DNA of 40,168 nt from Phycisphaerae bacterium (GTDB taxonomy: Bacteria > Planctomycetota > Phycisphaerae > Tepidisphaerales > Tepidisphaeraceae). The notes under the pieces were generated by a model. The model searched no databases. It was given only the letters and a program-made list of their open reading frames with translations, and was not told the DNA's origin. The stretch is taken from the NCBI GenBank assembly GCA_025924315.1, contig JAICIO010000047.1, positions 1 through 40,168 on the forward strand, in the 5' to 3' direction. The position numbers and the translations under genes were made by a program. Of the stretch, positions 24,765-32,198 are shown piece after piece (position 1 is the stretch's first letter; each line of letters starts with the position of its first letter).

Positions 24765-25540
24765 GGAAGACAATCCGCTTCGCGCAGTCTTTCGAGCACC
24801 TTCAGATATCGAGGTGTGACATCCCCCGTCTTGTTCTTGATCTCAAGCACGAACCGCCGGTTCACGACGTGTAGATGATCGGCGGGCCAGGTGTCGAGGT
24901 GCTCGCCCCATTTCGCACTCTCGACCGCGACAAGCCCGTCGTTGGGACCTTGAACTTCGGAGATCACCTTGTGCGAGTGGTAAAACATCGGCGGAACGCG
25001 ATGCCATGGGCGCGAGGCGCTGATGGAAAAATACTGAACGCCGGGCACGTCGGCGATCTTTTCGTTGAAGCGCGCGCAGGCTTCGATCGTGAGATCGTTA
25101 CATGCATCAACATCAAGGCCGAGAAACCGCATCACCTGCAATCCGCGAACGCGATCGAGATTGCGGAGGCACCAGTCGGCGTAGGCGCTGCCGTGGTGGG
25201 GCGTGCTGAGCGTGACCAGCGCGGAGACATAGTCGGCCATTTCGAGCTTATGGATCATGTAGCGCGCATCGAGTCCGCCCATCGAATGGGCGAAGATCAC
25301 CACGCGATCTTTCGGGCGGCCGAGGTGCTTGAGCTGTTTGCGGATGATCGACTTGAGCTGCCGCGCTCGCTTCTCGATGCTGCTGGTTGGGTGGACGGTC
25401 GGAATGATGATCGAATGGCCGAGCTTTTCGAACGCGACATCGATGCCGTTGTAATAGCGCAGCTTCAGTTTCCCGACGCCGAGTTCGGCGCGGCCGAAGA
25501 TCCCGTGATGCAGCACGATCGGCGTTGCAGGTTGGGGCAT
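24761..25540 (-). CDS. alpha/beta-hydrolase, lipase-like
   Basis: 259-aa hydrolase related to bacterial triacylglycerol lipases and PGAP1-like esterases. IVLHHGIFG is the oxyanion segment near the N-terminus, VVIFAHSMGGLDARY carries the nucleophilic Ser (AHSMGG, near residue 90), and LVTLSTPHHGSAYADW is the lipase signature. The late Asp in GPNDGLVAVESAKWGEHL and the His in DHLHVVN complete a plausible triad. There is no signal peptide, so it is cytoplasmic or unusually exported. ATG 25546 is also in frame, but TATAAG at 25554-25549 puts the transcript start beyond it. The stop TAG is the GTAG of the adjoining repeat, so the original C-terminus may have been altered. Confidence 0.88.
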   Translation of the reverse strand: MPQPATPIVLHHGIFGRAELGVGKLKLRYYNGIDVAFEKLGHSIIIPTVHPTSSIEKRARQLKSIIRKQLKHLGRPKDRVVIFAHSMGGLDARYMIHKLEMADYVSALVTLSTPHHGSAYADWCLRNLDRVRGLQVMRFLGLDVDACNDLTIEACARFNEKIADVPGVQYFSISASRPWHRVPPMFYHSHKVISEVQGPNDGLVAVESAKWGEHLDTWPADHLHVVNRRFVLEIKNKTGDVTPRYLKVLERLREADCLP

Positions 25541-25548
25541 CGACATTA

Positions 25549-25554
25549 CTTATA
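25549..25554 (-). promoter_or_regulatory. -10 box of the lipase gene
   Basis: TATAAG on the minus strand ends 8 nt before ATG 25540. Confidence 0.42.
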
Positions 25555-25607
25555 GTCGAAAGGCAAGGCCAAACGTTTCGAGCAACTTACAAGGGGCGGG
25601 AATTTCA

Positions 25608-25638
25608 TTGACATGTGCGCGCGCCGATATAGCATAAA
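25608..25638 (+). promoter_or_regulatory. promoter of the PEP-CTERM gene
   Basis: A perfect -35 TTGACA (25608-25613) is followed after 14-17 nt by the AT-rich TATAGCATAAAT (25628-25639), within which the exact -10 is uncertain. The leader to the ATG is about 45 nt. Confidence 0.5.
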
Positions 25639-25685
25639 TTCGACATATCAGATTCTTTGGGGAAACTCTAACGGTTGGGCTGAAA

Positions 25686-27344
25686 ATGCGCCAGTTCTCT
25701 CTCCACCGGATCGCGCTCGCGGGTGTGCTGATCTTCTTTGCTCGGTCGGTCCCGGCGGTTAGCTATTCCTTCTCAGACATCGCCGACAGCAACACACTCG
25801 GTTCCGTGTCGAGTTTCGGTTCGCCGATTTTGAATCTCGATGGGCAACTCTGCTTCTCGGTCCTGCGCACGAACAGCACACGGCAGATCATGGTCGGCAG
25901 CGGGCTGGGCGTTTCCACGGTCGTGGGGACGGGCTCGTTTTACAGCGGCGCCGGTGGGACGGGAACGATGTCAAGCATGAGTCCCGATCCGGGTATGAAC
26001 AACGCTGGCGTGGTCTCGTGGCACTCGGTCATAAACAACTTTGCGAAAGGTGAAAGCATCTTCGTCAATGAAGCCGGAACGACCACCGAGATCTCGCATG
26101 CGGCGTTCCCGGGTCAATTCGCTGCCTACGACAACCACACGTCGATCAACAGCGGCGGGGCTGGCGGCGGAACGCTTACCGGCGGACGCGTCGCTTTCAT
26201 GGGCCAACAAAACGACGGCACGCTTGGCCTTTATAAGGCAAGCAATGGTTCACCCGCGCAGACGATCGTGAGCGGCCCATCGGACAACTATCTCACGTGG
26301 CAAATCTGTTCGTTTGGCACCACGGCCTTCACCGGCACGAAAGGCGGCGTCACCGGCGTTTTCACCGGTATCGCCGGCGGAAGCCCTTCGACGATCGCCA
26401 CCGGCGCATTCAGCAGCGCATCGATCAATGATAACGCCGTCATCGCATTCAACAGCAGCTCCACGATCTTCACCCGCACGATCGGCGGCGGGGGATCAGT
26501 GGCGTTCGTTGGCACAGGCAGCAGTGGATTCACAAGTTTCAATTCGATGGGCGGCGGGGTCATCAACAACGCGGGGTCAATCGTCTTTCTCGCCCAGAAC
26601 ACCAGCACGAGCGCCGCCTCACTCTTTGGCGGGCCGACTGCCGCGAGCGACCGCGTGATCGGCACCGGCTCGTCACTTTTCGGCTCGACCGTGACGAGCA
26701 TCGGCGGATACAGCCAGAACGACAACGGTCAGATCGCGTTTGACGTCACCCTCGCGAGCGGCGCGCAGGCAATCGTTCTAGCGACGCCTGTTGTCACGGC
26801 CGTCAGTGGTTTCAATAACTCGATCTCGACCAATCAGAACCTGCAGAAAGATCTTGGGTTCACCGTCGGCAGCACGAAAGGCAAAGCGCAGATCATGGGC
26901 GATCCGGCTACGCCATCGAACGGCGTGATCGACTATGTCGACTACGAAGGCAGCTCCGTTTCCACGGTAAAAAACGTGGCCGCGACTCAATCGTTCATTC
27001 ATGTCGATCTCGATTATCGGTTTCTCTCGGCGGGCAGCTTCGACATTCTCCTCAACGGCGTCACGTTGCAGACGATCACCGCCGGCGCCTCTGGCAGCTA
27101 TACGCATCTGAGCAACAACTACACGCTGGCGTCATTCGGCCTGTCGCCGGGAAACATGGATCTGGCGGTTCGGCTCGACAGCGGCGCGGATACGCGCGAA
27201 TTGCTCGTCGATAACTTCAACTTCAGCGCGCCCGAGCCGTCGTGTCTCAGCTTGGTGGCGACCTCGACCCTCCTCTTGCTGCGCCGGCGCGGCGGCGGCT
27301 TGATCGCCTATAATGCGCTCGATGGGAACGGCCGTAACCGATGA
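25686..27344 (+). CDS. PEP-CTERM exported protein with beta repeats
   Basis: 552-aa surface protein. The signal peptide covers about residues 1-24 (LAGVLIFFARSVPA). The long body consists of glycine/serine-rich beta repeats with recurring N-x-x-G-x-(I/V)-x-F units (INDNAVIAFNS, INNAGSIVFLAQ, QNDNGQIAFDV), probably a propeller-like fold. The C-terminus carries the PEP-CTERM tripartite signal: APEPSC, hydrophobic LSLVATSTLLLL, then RRRGGG, recognised by exosortase for processing and sorting. Exosortase is not in the window. About 17 residues follow the basic cluster, and its last 23 nt overlap the start of the copA-like gene. Confidence 0.85.
   Translation: MRQFSLHRIALAGVLIFFARSVPAVSYSFSDIADSNTLGSVSSFGSPILNLDGQLCFSVLRTNSTRQIMVGSGLGVSTVVGTGSFYSGAGGTGTMSSMSPDPGMNNAGVVSWHSVINNFAKGESIFVNEAGTTTEISHAAFPGQFAAYDNHTSINSGGAGGGTLTGGRVAFMGQQNDGTLGLYKASNGSPAQTIVSGPSDNYLTWQICSFGTTAFTGTKGGVTGVFTGIAGGSPSTIATGAFSSASINDNAVIAFNSSSTIFTRTIGGGGSVAFVGTGSSGFTSFNSMGGGVINNAGSIVFLAQNTSTSAASLFGGPTAASDRVIGTGSSLFGSTVTSIGGYSQNDNGQIAFDVTLASGAQAIVLATPVVTAVSGFNNSISTNQNLQKDLGFTVGSTKGKAQIMGDPATPSNGVIDYVDYEGSSVSTVKNVAATQSFIHVDLDYRFLSAGSFDILLNGVTLQTITAGASGSYTHLSNNYTLASFGLSPGNMDLAVRLDSGADTRELLVDNFNFSAPEPSCLSLVATSTLLLLRRRGGGLIAYNALDGNGRNR
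27309..27314 (+). promoter_or_regulatory. -10 box of the P-type ATPase gene
   Basis: A perfect TATAAT inside the 3' end of the PEP-CTERM gene, 7 nt before ATG 27322. The ATG at 27313 overlaps the box itself and is unlikely to be the start. Confidence 0.6.
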
Positions 27345-29751
27345 ACCAGTCAACTCCAAGCTAAAGCTCAGCGTCGAAGGGATGGACTGCGCCAGCTGCG
27401 TCGCGCACGTGAAGAAGGCCGCTGAGAAATTGCCCGGCGTGCAGGCCTGCGACGTGAATCTCGCCCGCGGGCGTGCGGTGGTGCAGTATGATCCCGCCCG
27501 CGCGAGCGTCGATCAAATCGCCGCCGCCATCACCGACGCGGGATATCCATCAACCCCCGAACCTGAAGCCGATTCAGGCGAGAACGTCGAAGAGCAGCGT
27601 CTGCATCGTCAGATGCACCACGCGCACTCGTGGCTCCGCCGCGCGATCGTCGGATTTGTTCTCTGGTTCCCCGTCGAGCTCACGCACTGGATCCTGCAGA
27701 TTGGCGGCGTGCACGCTCACCACGGCGTTGCATGGATCGAATGGCTCGCCTTCGCCACGAGCACGATCGCGATCATTTACGTCGGGTCGAGCTTCTACAA
27801 AAGTGCGTGGGGCGCCCTCAAACGCGGCACGAGCAACATGGACACCCTCATCGCGATGGGGGCGACGGTGGCGTATGTCTATAGCCTCATCGCGCTGCTC
27901 GGGTATCTCGCCGGCGCGTGGCGGGTGTTACCCAACTTGTACTTCATGGAAGCCAGCGGCCTGCTCGCGTTGATCAGCCTCGGCCACTGGCTCGAAGCGC
28001 GAGCACGGCAAAGCGCCGGCAACGCCATTCACAAGCTGCTAAACCTTGCCCCCGCGACGGCGTTTCGACTTTCTCCGATCCCCTCTCCCTTCCAGGGAGA
28101 GGGTAAGGGTGAGGGTCGAGCGTCACAGTCGAGCAGTGCTGATTCGCAATTCGATGCCGCTTCAACTTCCACGCCGAACCCTCACCCTGGCCCTCTCCCT
28201 GGAAGGGAAAGGGGACAAGAAGTTGAGGAAGTTCCCGTAAGCGCGCTTCAAAAGGGCGATCGCGTGCTGATCCGCCCCGGCGATCGCGTGCCGATCGACG
28301 GCGTTGTGATCGAAGGTCGATCGAGCATCGATGAATCCATGATCAGCGGCGAACCGCTGCCGGTGGTGCGAACCATCGGCGATACCGTCATCGGCGGAAC
28401 GATCAACCAGGACGGAGCGCTGAAAATCCGCGTGACGAAAGTCGGCAGCGAAACCGCGCTGGCGCAGATCGTCCGCCTTGTCGAGCAAGCCCAGGCGAGC
28501 AAGCCCGCCGTGCAAAAGCTCGCGGATCAGATCGCCGCCATCTTCGTGCCGACTGTGCTCGGAATCGCGATGATCACGGCGATCGGCTGGTACATTTACG
28601 GCCAAGCGCACGGCCTCGACCCCGCCACAACCTGGGCAAAAATCGCCGTCGCCGTCTGCAGCGTGCTGATCATCGCGTGTCCTTGCGCCCTAGGACTTGC
28701 CGTGCCGGCCGCATTAATGGTCGGCACCGGCCGCGGCGCCCATCGCGGCATTCTCATTCGCGATATCGATGCGCTGCAGAAGGCGGAGCAGATCGACACG
28801 ATCGTCCTCGATAAGACCGGCACGATCACCAAAGGCAAGCCGGTGGTGGCGCGCGTCGAAGCGCTGAACGGCGCGACCGAGGACGATGTCGTTCGCCTCG
28901 CCGCCAGCGCCGAACAATACAGCGAGCATCCGCTCGCCAAAGCGATTGTCGCCTACGCGAAATCCCGCAACATCCGCCTCGCCGACCCCACCAGCTTTAC
29001 AAGCGAGCCCGGCCTTGGCGTCATCGCGCAAATCGAAGGACAAGAACTCCTCGTCGGTAGCCCCGCGCTCCTGATCAGCCGTAGCACGGGTTTTCAACCC
29101 GCGCACTCGAGTGCAGGAACGATCGTTCACGTCGCGCGCTTCAATGGCGCGCTTGAGCCTCTGGGCGTTCTTCACATCGCCGACGAAATCAAGTCTGACT
29201 CTGAAGCGGCGATCAAAGAGCTCCACGAGATGCGGCTCACTACTGTACTCCTGAGCGGTGATAATGAGGTTGCCGCGAAAGCGATCGCCCAGCGTGTCGG
29301 CATCGGAGATGTGCGCGCGAATGTGCGACCGGACGGAAAGGCAGAGGTGATCCGCAAGCTTCAAAGTCGACCCGTGTTTCGCAGAGAGTTGCCGGTGATG
29401 GACCCTTCCGTAGTCGCCATGGTCGGCGACGGCATCAACGACGCTCCTGCCCTCGCCCAGGCCGACCTCGGCATCGCCATCGGTTCCGGTTCCGACATCG
29501 CGAAGGAAACCGGCGATATCGTTCTTGTCGGCGGATCGCTTCACGGCATCGCGACGGCAATCCGCCTTTCGCGCGCGACGATGAAAGTCATCCGCCAGAA
29601 CCTGTTCTTCGCGTTCATTTACAACGTGATCGCGATTCCACTGGCGGCGCTGGGATTGCTCAATCCGCTGATCGCCGCCGCGGCGATGGCCTTCTCGGAT
29701 GTGACCGTTCTCGGGAACGCACTGCGCTTGCGAAAAATGCACATCGATTGA
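27322..29751 (+). CDS. copA: P1B-type heavy-metal (copper) transporting ATPase
   Basis: Inner-membrane metal efflux ATPase, 809 aa. One N-terminal metal-binding domain has GMDCASC (residues 20-26), then there are eight expected helices. ISGEPLPV lies in the actuator domain, CPCALGLAVP is the CPC metal site, DKTGTITKG contains the phosphorylated Asp, SEHPLAKAI is the HP motif, and MVGDGINDAPALAQADLGIAIG is the hinge. CPC and the single HMA domain indicate Cu(I), though Ag is possible. Three insertions are absent from typical relatives: a 45-codon palindromic repeat (28080-28214), STGFQPAHSSA (near 29085) and SRPVFRRELPVMDP (near 29365). No copper chaperone or regulator is adjacent. Confidence 0.93.
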   Translation: MGTAVTDEPVNSKLKLSVEGMDCASCVAHVKKAAEKLPGVQACDVNLARGRAVVQYDPARASVDQIAAAITDAGYPSTPEPEADSGENVEEQRLHRQMHHAHSWLRRAIVGFVLWFPVELTHWILQIGGVHAHHGVAWIEWLAFATSTIAIIYVGSSFYKSAWGALKRGTSNMDTLIAMGATVAYVYSLIALLGYLAGAWRVLPNLYFMEASGLLALISLGHWLEARARQSAGNAIHKLLNLAPATAFRLSPIPSPFQGEGKGEGRASQSSSADSQFDAASTSTPNPHPGPLPGRERGQEVEEVPVSALQKGDRVLIRPGDRVPIDGVVIEGRSSIDESMISGEPLPVVRTIGDTVIGGTINQDGALKIRVTKVGSETALAQIVRLVEQAQASKPAVQKLADQIAAIFVPTVLGIAMITAIGWYIYGQAHGLDPATTWAKIAVAVCSVLIIACPCALGLAVPAALMVGTGRGAHRGILIRDIDALQKAEQIDTIVLDKTGTITKGKPVVARVEALNGATEDDVVRLAASAEQYSEHPLAKAIVAYAKSRNIRLADPTSFTSEPGLGVIAQIEGQELLVGSPALLISRSTGFQPAHSSAGTIVHVARFNGALEPLGVLHIADEIKSDSEAAIKELHEMRLTTVLLSGDNEVAAKAIAQRVGIGDVRANVRPDGKAEVIRKLQSRPVFRRELPVMDPSVVAMVGDGINDAPALAQADLGIAIGSGSDIAKETGDIVLVGGSLHGIATAIRLSRATMKVIRQNLFFAFIYNVIAIPLAALGLLNPLIAAAAMAFSDVTVLGNALRLRKMHID
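28080..28214 (+). repeat. inverted repeat inserted in frame in the ATPase gene
   Basis: A 37-nt arm at 28080-28116 (core CTCTCCCTTCCAGGGAGAGG) is matched in inverse at 28178-28214 with few changes, around a 61-nt spacer. It encodes PSPFQGEGKGEG ... NPHPGPLPGRERG, residues foreign to this family, between the LAPATAFRL and VPVSALQKGD segments. Its 135-nt length keeps the frame. Confidence 0.88.
29081..29114 (+). repeat. second in-frame palindromic insertion in the ATPase gene
   Basis: GTAGCA is followed by the hairpin CGGGTT-TTC-AACCCG (29087-29101) and the perfect 12-bp palindrome GCACTCGAGTGC (29103-29114). It encodes STGFQPAHSSA in the nucleotide-binding domain. The GTAG-plus-hairpin form resembles a single REP unit of another family. 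Confidence 0.65.
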
Positions 29752-29947
29752 GGCGTCGTTTTCGCTTGACGCGCGATAGCTGCCCCCCTTTAATACCGCC
29801 ACTTTCGCCCCGGACTGCAAAATGCTCCCAACAGGCGAAATGCCGGTTGACGGCTGGAATCATCCCGGTTGTCATACCGCGCTGCAGGCGGACCTCCGTG
29901 TTTTGGCGTCCCCTTTTTGGATCCTCGTTCTACGCTTCGGACAGATC
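29752..29947. other. gap between the ATPase gene and the acidic-protein gene
   Basis: No gene or clear regulatory site was found; the open frame through it has no start signal and is not convincing. TACGCT at 29931-29936, 11 nt before the ATG at 29948, is a weak -10 candidate. Confidence 0.4.
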
Positions 29948-30370
29948 ATGAACAACGAACTTCAAGACGTACAGGTTGCACTTCTGGCACTCCTCGGCGG
30001 CGAAGGTTTGCTCGATCCGCACAGCCCGCTTCGATTCTCACTCGGAGATTCCATCTTCGATTCGCTCGATCCCGACCTTCTCCCCTCGGCCGCCAAGCGC
30101 AAAAAGCGGGAGGAAGAGGAAGAAGAGGAGGAAGCTGCGGACGAAGAAGAAGCCGATGACGAAGAGGATGAAGAGGAAGAAGACGAGGAAGAGGAAGACG
30201 CCGACGAAGAAGAGGACGAAGACCTCGACGACGAAGACCTCGATGAAGACGAGGATGAGGATGAAGACGAAGACGAGGAAGAGGAAGACGACGAGTTCGA
30301 TGATCCGGACGACGACGACTTCGATGATGACGACGATGACGAGGACGACTTCGACGATGATGATGAGTGA
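29948..30370 (+). CDS. polyacidic protein of unknown function
   Basis: 140-aa protein with a strongly two-part sequence. Residues 1-49 form an ordinary, partly hydrophobic segment (LQDVQVALLALLGGEGLLDP, then LRFSLGDSIFDSLDPDLLP). A basic KRKKR follows at 50-54, and residues 55-140 are almost only Glu and Asp with a few A, F, L and P. The tail must be disordered and carries a huge negative charge. It could mimic nucleic acid, bind cations or basic proteins, or act as a chaperone; none is shown. The codons vary (GAA, GAG, GAC, GAT), which argues for protein-level selection rather than a recent repeat expansion. A strong terminator follows, then a polylysine microprotein. Confidence 0.75.
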   Translation: MNNELQDVQVALLALLGGEGLLDPHSPLRFSLGDSIFDSLDPDLLPSAAKRKKREEEEEEEEAADEEEADDEEDEEEEDEEEEDADEEEDEDLDDEDLDEDEDEDEDEDEEEEDDEFDDPDDDDFDDDDDDEDDFDDDDE

Positions 30371-30399
30371 TCGCTGAAGTGAGCGGAAACGATTGAAAC

Positions 30400-30432
30400 G
30401 AGCGCCGAAAAAAATTCGGCGCTCTTTTTTTT
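30400..30432 (+). terminator. intrinsic terminator of the polyacidic gene
   Basis: GAGCGCCGAA (30400-30409), AAAAA loop and TTCGGCGCTC (30415-30424) followed by eight T. It is a textbook terminator 30 nt after the stop. Confidence 0.92.
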
Positions 30433-30545
30433 GCGCGGAGGAAATTGTCATCGAAGCGCGCGCTTCGCGCGTGAATTACGAGTCGAAGCGCGCGTCGAGC
30501 GAAAAATCGGCCCAGGAAAATTTCTGCGCCAGTTTTGAAAAAACA

Positions 30546-30574
30546 TTGACGTACATTTTTACTATCTTTACATT
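30546..30574 (+). promoter_or_regulatory. strong promoter of the polylysine microprotein
   Basis: TTGACG (30546-30551), a 17-nt AT-rich spacer and TACATT (30569-30574). Transcription should start near 30581, giving a short leader with AAAGGAGGTGA at 30584-30594. Confidence 0.72.
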
Positions 30575-30599
30575 TAGCTGCTGAAAGGAGGTGACGCGC

Positions 30600-30668
30600 A
30601 TGGCTAAGAAGTCCGCTAAGAAGTCGTCCAAGAAGACGACGAAGAAGACCACGAAGAAGAAGAAGTAA
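30600..30668 (+). CDS. 22-residue polylysine microprotein
   Basis: Tiny gene: the product begins MAKKSAKKSSKK and ends TTKKKK, with 12 lysines in 22 residues and only Ala, Ser and Thr besides Met. It resembles the lysine-rich tails of histone H1-like and other nucleoid proteins, so DNA, RNA or polyanion binding is likely (inference). Start and expression are unusually well supported: a near-consensus promoter at 30546, a near-perfect AAAGGAGGTGA 5 nt before the ATG, and a terminator at 30791. The transcript would be about 250 nt, mostly noncoding after the stop. It lies directly after a polyacidic gene, whose product would be an obvious electrostatic partner. Confidence 0.72.
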   Translation: MAKKSAKKSSKKTTKKTTKKKK

Positions 30669-30790
30669 CTTTTCTTCTTTCTCGCCGGACCCGTGGCTCC
30701 AACTAACGACGTCCGGTTGAGCGTGATCTCGTAGAGGAACAACACCTCATTTACGTTTTGGGCCTGGCTCCAACTGAGGCCTCGAAACAA
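30669..30790 (+). ncRNA. long 3' part of the microprotein transcript, possible sRNA
   Basis: Between the microprotein stop and the terminator are 120 nt without an ORF. They contain a CCGGAC/GTCCGG inverted pair (30684-30689 and 30710-30715) and TGGCTCCAACT twice (30694-30704 and 30765-30775). This could be a structured 3' UTR or a dual-function small RNA; expression is unproven. Confidence 0.35.
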
Positions 30791-30835
30791 AAAGAAACCT
30801 TCCCTGCCACGGCGGAAGGTTTCTTTGTTTTTGTT
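30791..30835 (+). terminator. intrinsic terminator after the polylysine unit
   Basis: AAAGAAACCTTCC (30791-30803) pairs perfectly with GGAAGGTTTCTTT (30814-30826), followed by GTTTTTG; the A-rich 5' flank could let it work in both directions. Confidence 0.92.
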
Positions 30836-30864
30836 AGCTCCCCACGCGCGTCGTGATCTCGAAC

Positions 30865-30947
30865 GAAATGCCACCCGGCGCTTCGCTCTGGGGACGCCGT
30901 GAAGGCGCCTCCAAGGCCGTCCCAGAGCGCAGCGCCGGGCGGCATCT
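30865..30947. repeat. inverted repeat before the glycosyltransferase gene
   Basis: The arm at 30865-30896 (core CCCGGCGCTTCGCTCTGG) is matched in inverse at 30918-30947 (core CCAGAGCGCAGCGCCGGG) with a few mismatches and a 21-nt spacer. It is a different family from the GTAG repeats. Confidence 0.85.
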
Positions 30948-30984
30948 CTTCAGGGGAGACTCGCTCGCACTCCCGACTCTCGGT

Positions 30985-30990
30985 TACATT
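30985..30990 (+). promoter_or_regulatory. -10 box of the glycosyltransferase gene
   Basis: TACATT ends 9 nt before the ATG at 31000, again suggesting a leaderless transcript. Confidence 0.45.
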
Positions 30991-30999
30991 CGCCCCCGG

Positions 31000-32166
31000 A
31001 TGAAGATCGTCCACATCATCACACGCCTGATCGTCGGCGGGGCGCAGGAAAACACCCTCCTCAGCTGCGAAGGCCAGCACGATCTCGGCCACGAGGTCAC
31101 GCTCATCACCGGTCCGCCGCTGGGCCCCGAAGGCTCCCTTATGCAGCGGGCCCAAAGCTATGGCTACAAAGTCGAAGTCCTTGAAGAAATGCGGCGATCG
31201 ATCCTGCCCGGGAAAGACTGGAAAACCTATCGAAAGCTCATCAAGCGGTTAAAAGAGATCGACCCCGACGTCGTCCACACCCACAGCAGCAAGGCAGGCA
31301 TCATCGGCCGCTGGGCCGCCCATCGGGCAAAACGCGACGGCAAACCGCTGATCGTGCACACCATCCACGGCCTCGCTTTTACCGCCTCCACCTCGGCAGT
31401 GGTGAATAACGCCTACAAATACTTCGAGCGCAAAACCGCCCCGATCACCGATGTGATCGTCTGCGTCGCCGACGCCATGCGCGATCAATCCCTCGCCGCC
31501 AACATCGGCCGGCCCGATCAATACGTCACCGTCTACAGCGGCATGGACACGCAGCCGTTTCTTCGCCCGCCCGTACCGCGTGACGAAGTTCGCAAAACTC
31601 TCGGGCTGAGCGACGACCACATCGCCGTCGGAACCATCGCGAGACTCTTCGATCTCAAAGGCCACGACGATCTCCTCGATCTCGCGCCGGATCTCTGCGC
31701 CAGATTCCCGAACCTGAGATTCCTCTGGATCGGCGACGGTTCCCTGCGCCCGAGATTCGAACAGCGCATCGCCGAAATGAAATTGCAGGACCGCTTCATC
31801 CTCACCGGTCTTGTCTCACCCAGAAAAATCCCCGAGCTCACCAACGCGATGGACATCCTCGTTCACCCCTCACGGCGCGAAGGCCTCGCCCGCGCCCTCC
31901 CGCAAGGCGAGCTCGCCGGCTGCCCGGTCGTCACCTACGACATCGACGGCAACCGCGAAGCGCTCATCGACAACGAAACCGGCTTTCTCATCCCCCCGTT
32001 CGACAAACAAAAACTCGCCGATGCACTTGCAAGGTTCTTAAGCGATCCCAATCTGAGAAAAGGGATGGGTGCGCGCGGGAGAGAGTTTGCGCTCAAGCGC
32101 TTCGACACCAAGGTCATGATCGACGCGCTCGAACAGGTCTATCGAAGAGAGGCCCGGCCGCTTTAG
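31000..32166 (+). CDS. GT4-family glycosyltransferase
   Basis: 388-aa GT-B-fold glycosyltransferase. The N-terminal acceptor domain starts MKIVHIITRLIVGGAQENTL, with the GG loop typical of GT4. The donor domain includes VGTIARLFDLKGHDDLLDL, FLWIGDGSLRPRFE, FILTGL, DILVHPSRREGLARALPQGELAGCPVV and the E...E pair around REALIDNETGFLIPP. Such enzymes build polysaccharides, lipopolysaccharide or glycolipids. The frame is open upstream to 30853, but that covers a repeat and the -10 box. The PIG-L deacetylase gene follows after 32 nt, making a sugar transfer/deacetylation pair plausible. The donor and acceptor are unknown. Confidence 0.92.
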   Translation: MKIVHIITRLIVGGAQENTLLSCEGQHDLGHEVTLITGPPLGPEGSLMQRAQSYGYKVEVLEEMRRSILPGKDWKTYRKLIKRLKEIDPDVVHTHSSKAGIIGRWAAHRAKRDGKPLIVHTIHGLAFTASTSAVVNNAYKYFERKTAPITDVIVCVADAMRDQSLAANIGRPDQYVTVYSGMDTQPFLRPPVPRDEVRKTLGLSDDHIAVGTIARLFDLKGHDDLLDLAPDLCARFPNLRFLWIGDGSLRPRFEQRIAEMKLQDRFILTGLVSPRKIPELTNAMDILVHPSRREGLARALPQGELAGCPVVTYDIDGNREALIDNETGFLIPPFDKQKLADALARFLSDPNLRKGMGARGREFALKRFDTKVMIDALEQVYRREARPL

Positions 32167-32186
32167 CGGCAGGGATCACAGCGCCC

Positions 32187-32192
32187 TATAAT
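32187..32192 (+). promoter_or_regulatory. -10 box of the PIG-L deacetylase gene
   Basis: A perfect TATAAT ends 6 nt before the ATG at 32199, giving a leaderless transcript independent of the glycosyltransferase gene. Confidence 0.55.
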
Positions 32193-32198
32193 CTCGTC

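Noticed and set aside
30038-30451. Hydrophobic minus-strand frame opposite the polyacidic gene, resembling a membrane protein
   Set aside because: It is the complement of GAA/GAC/GAG/GAT codons, which always gives F, V, L and I; it also runs through the terminator.
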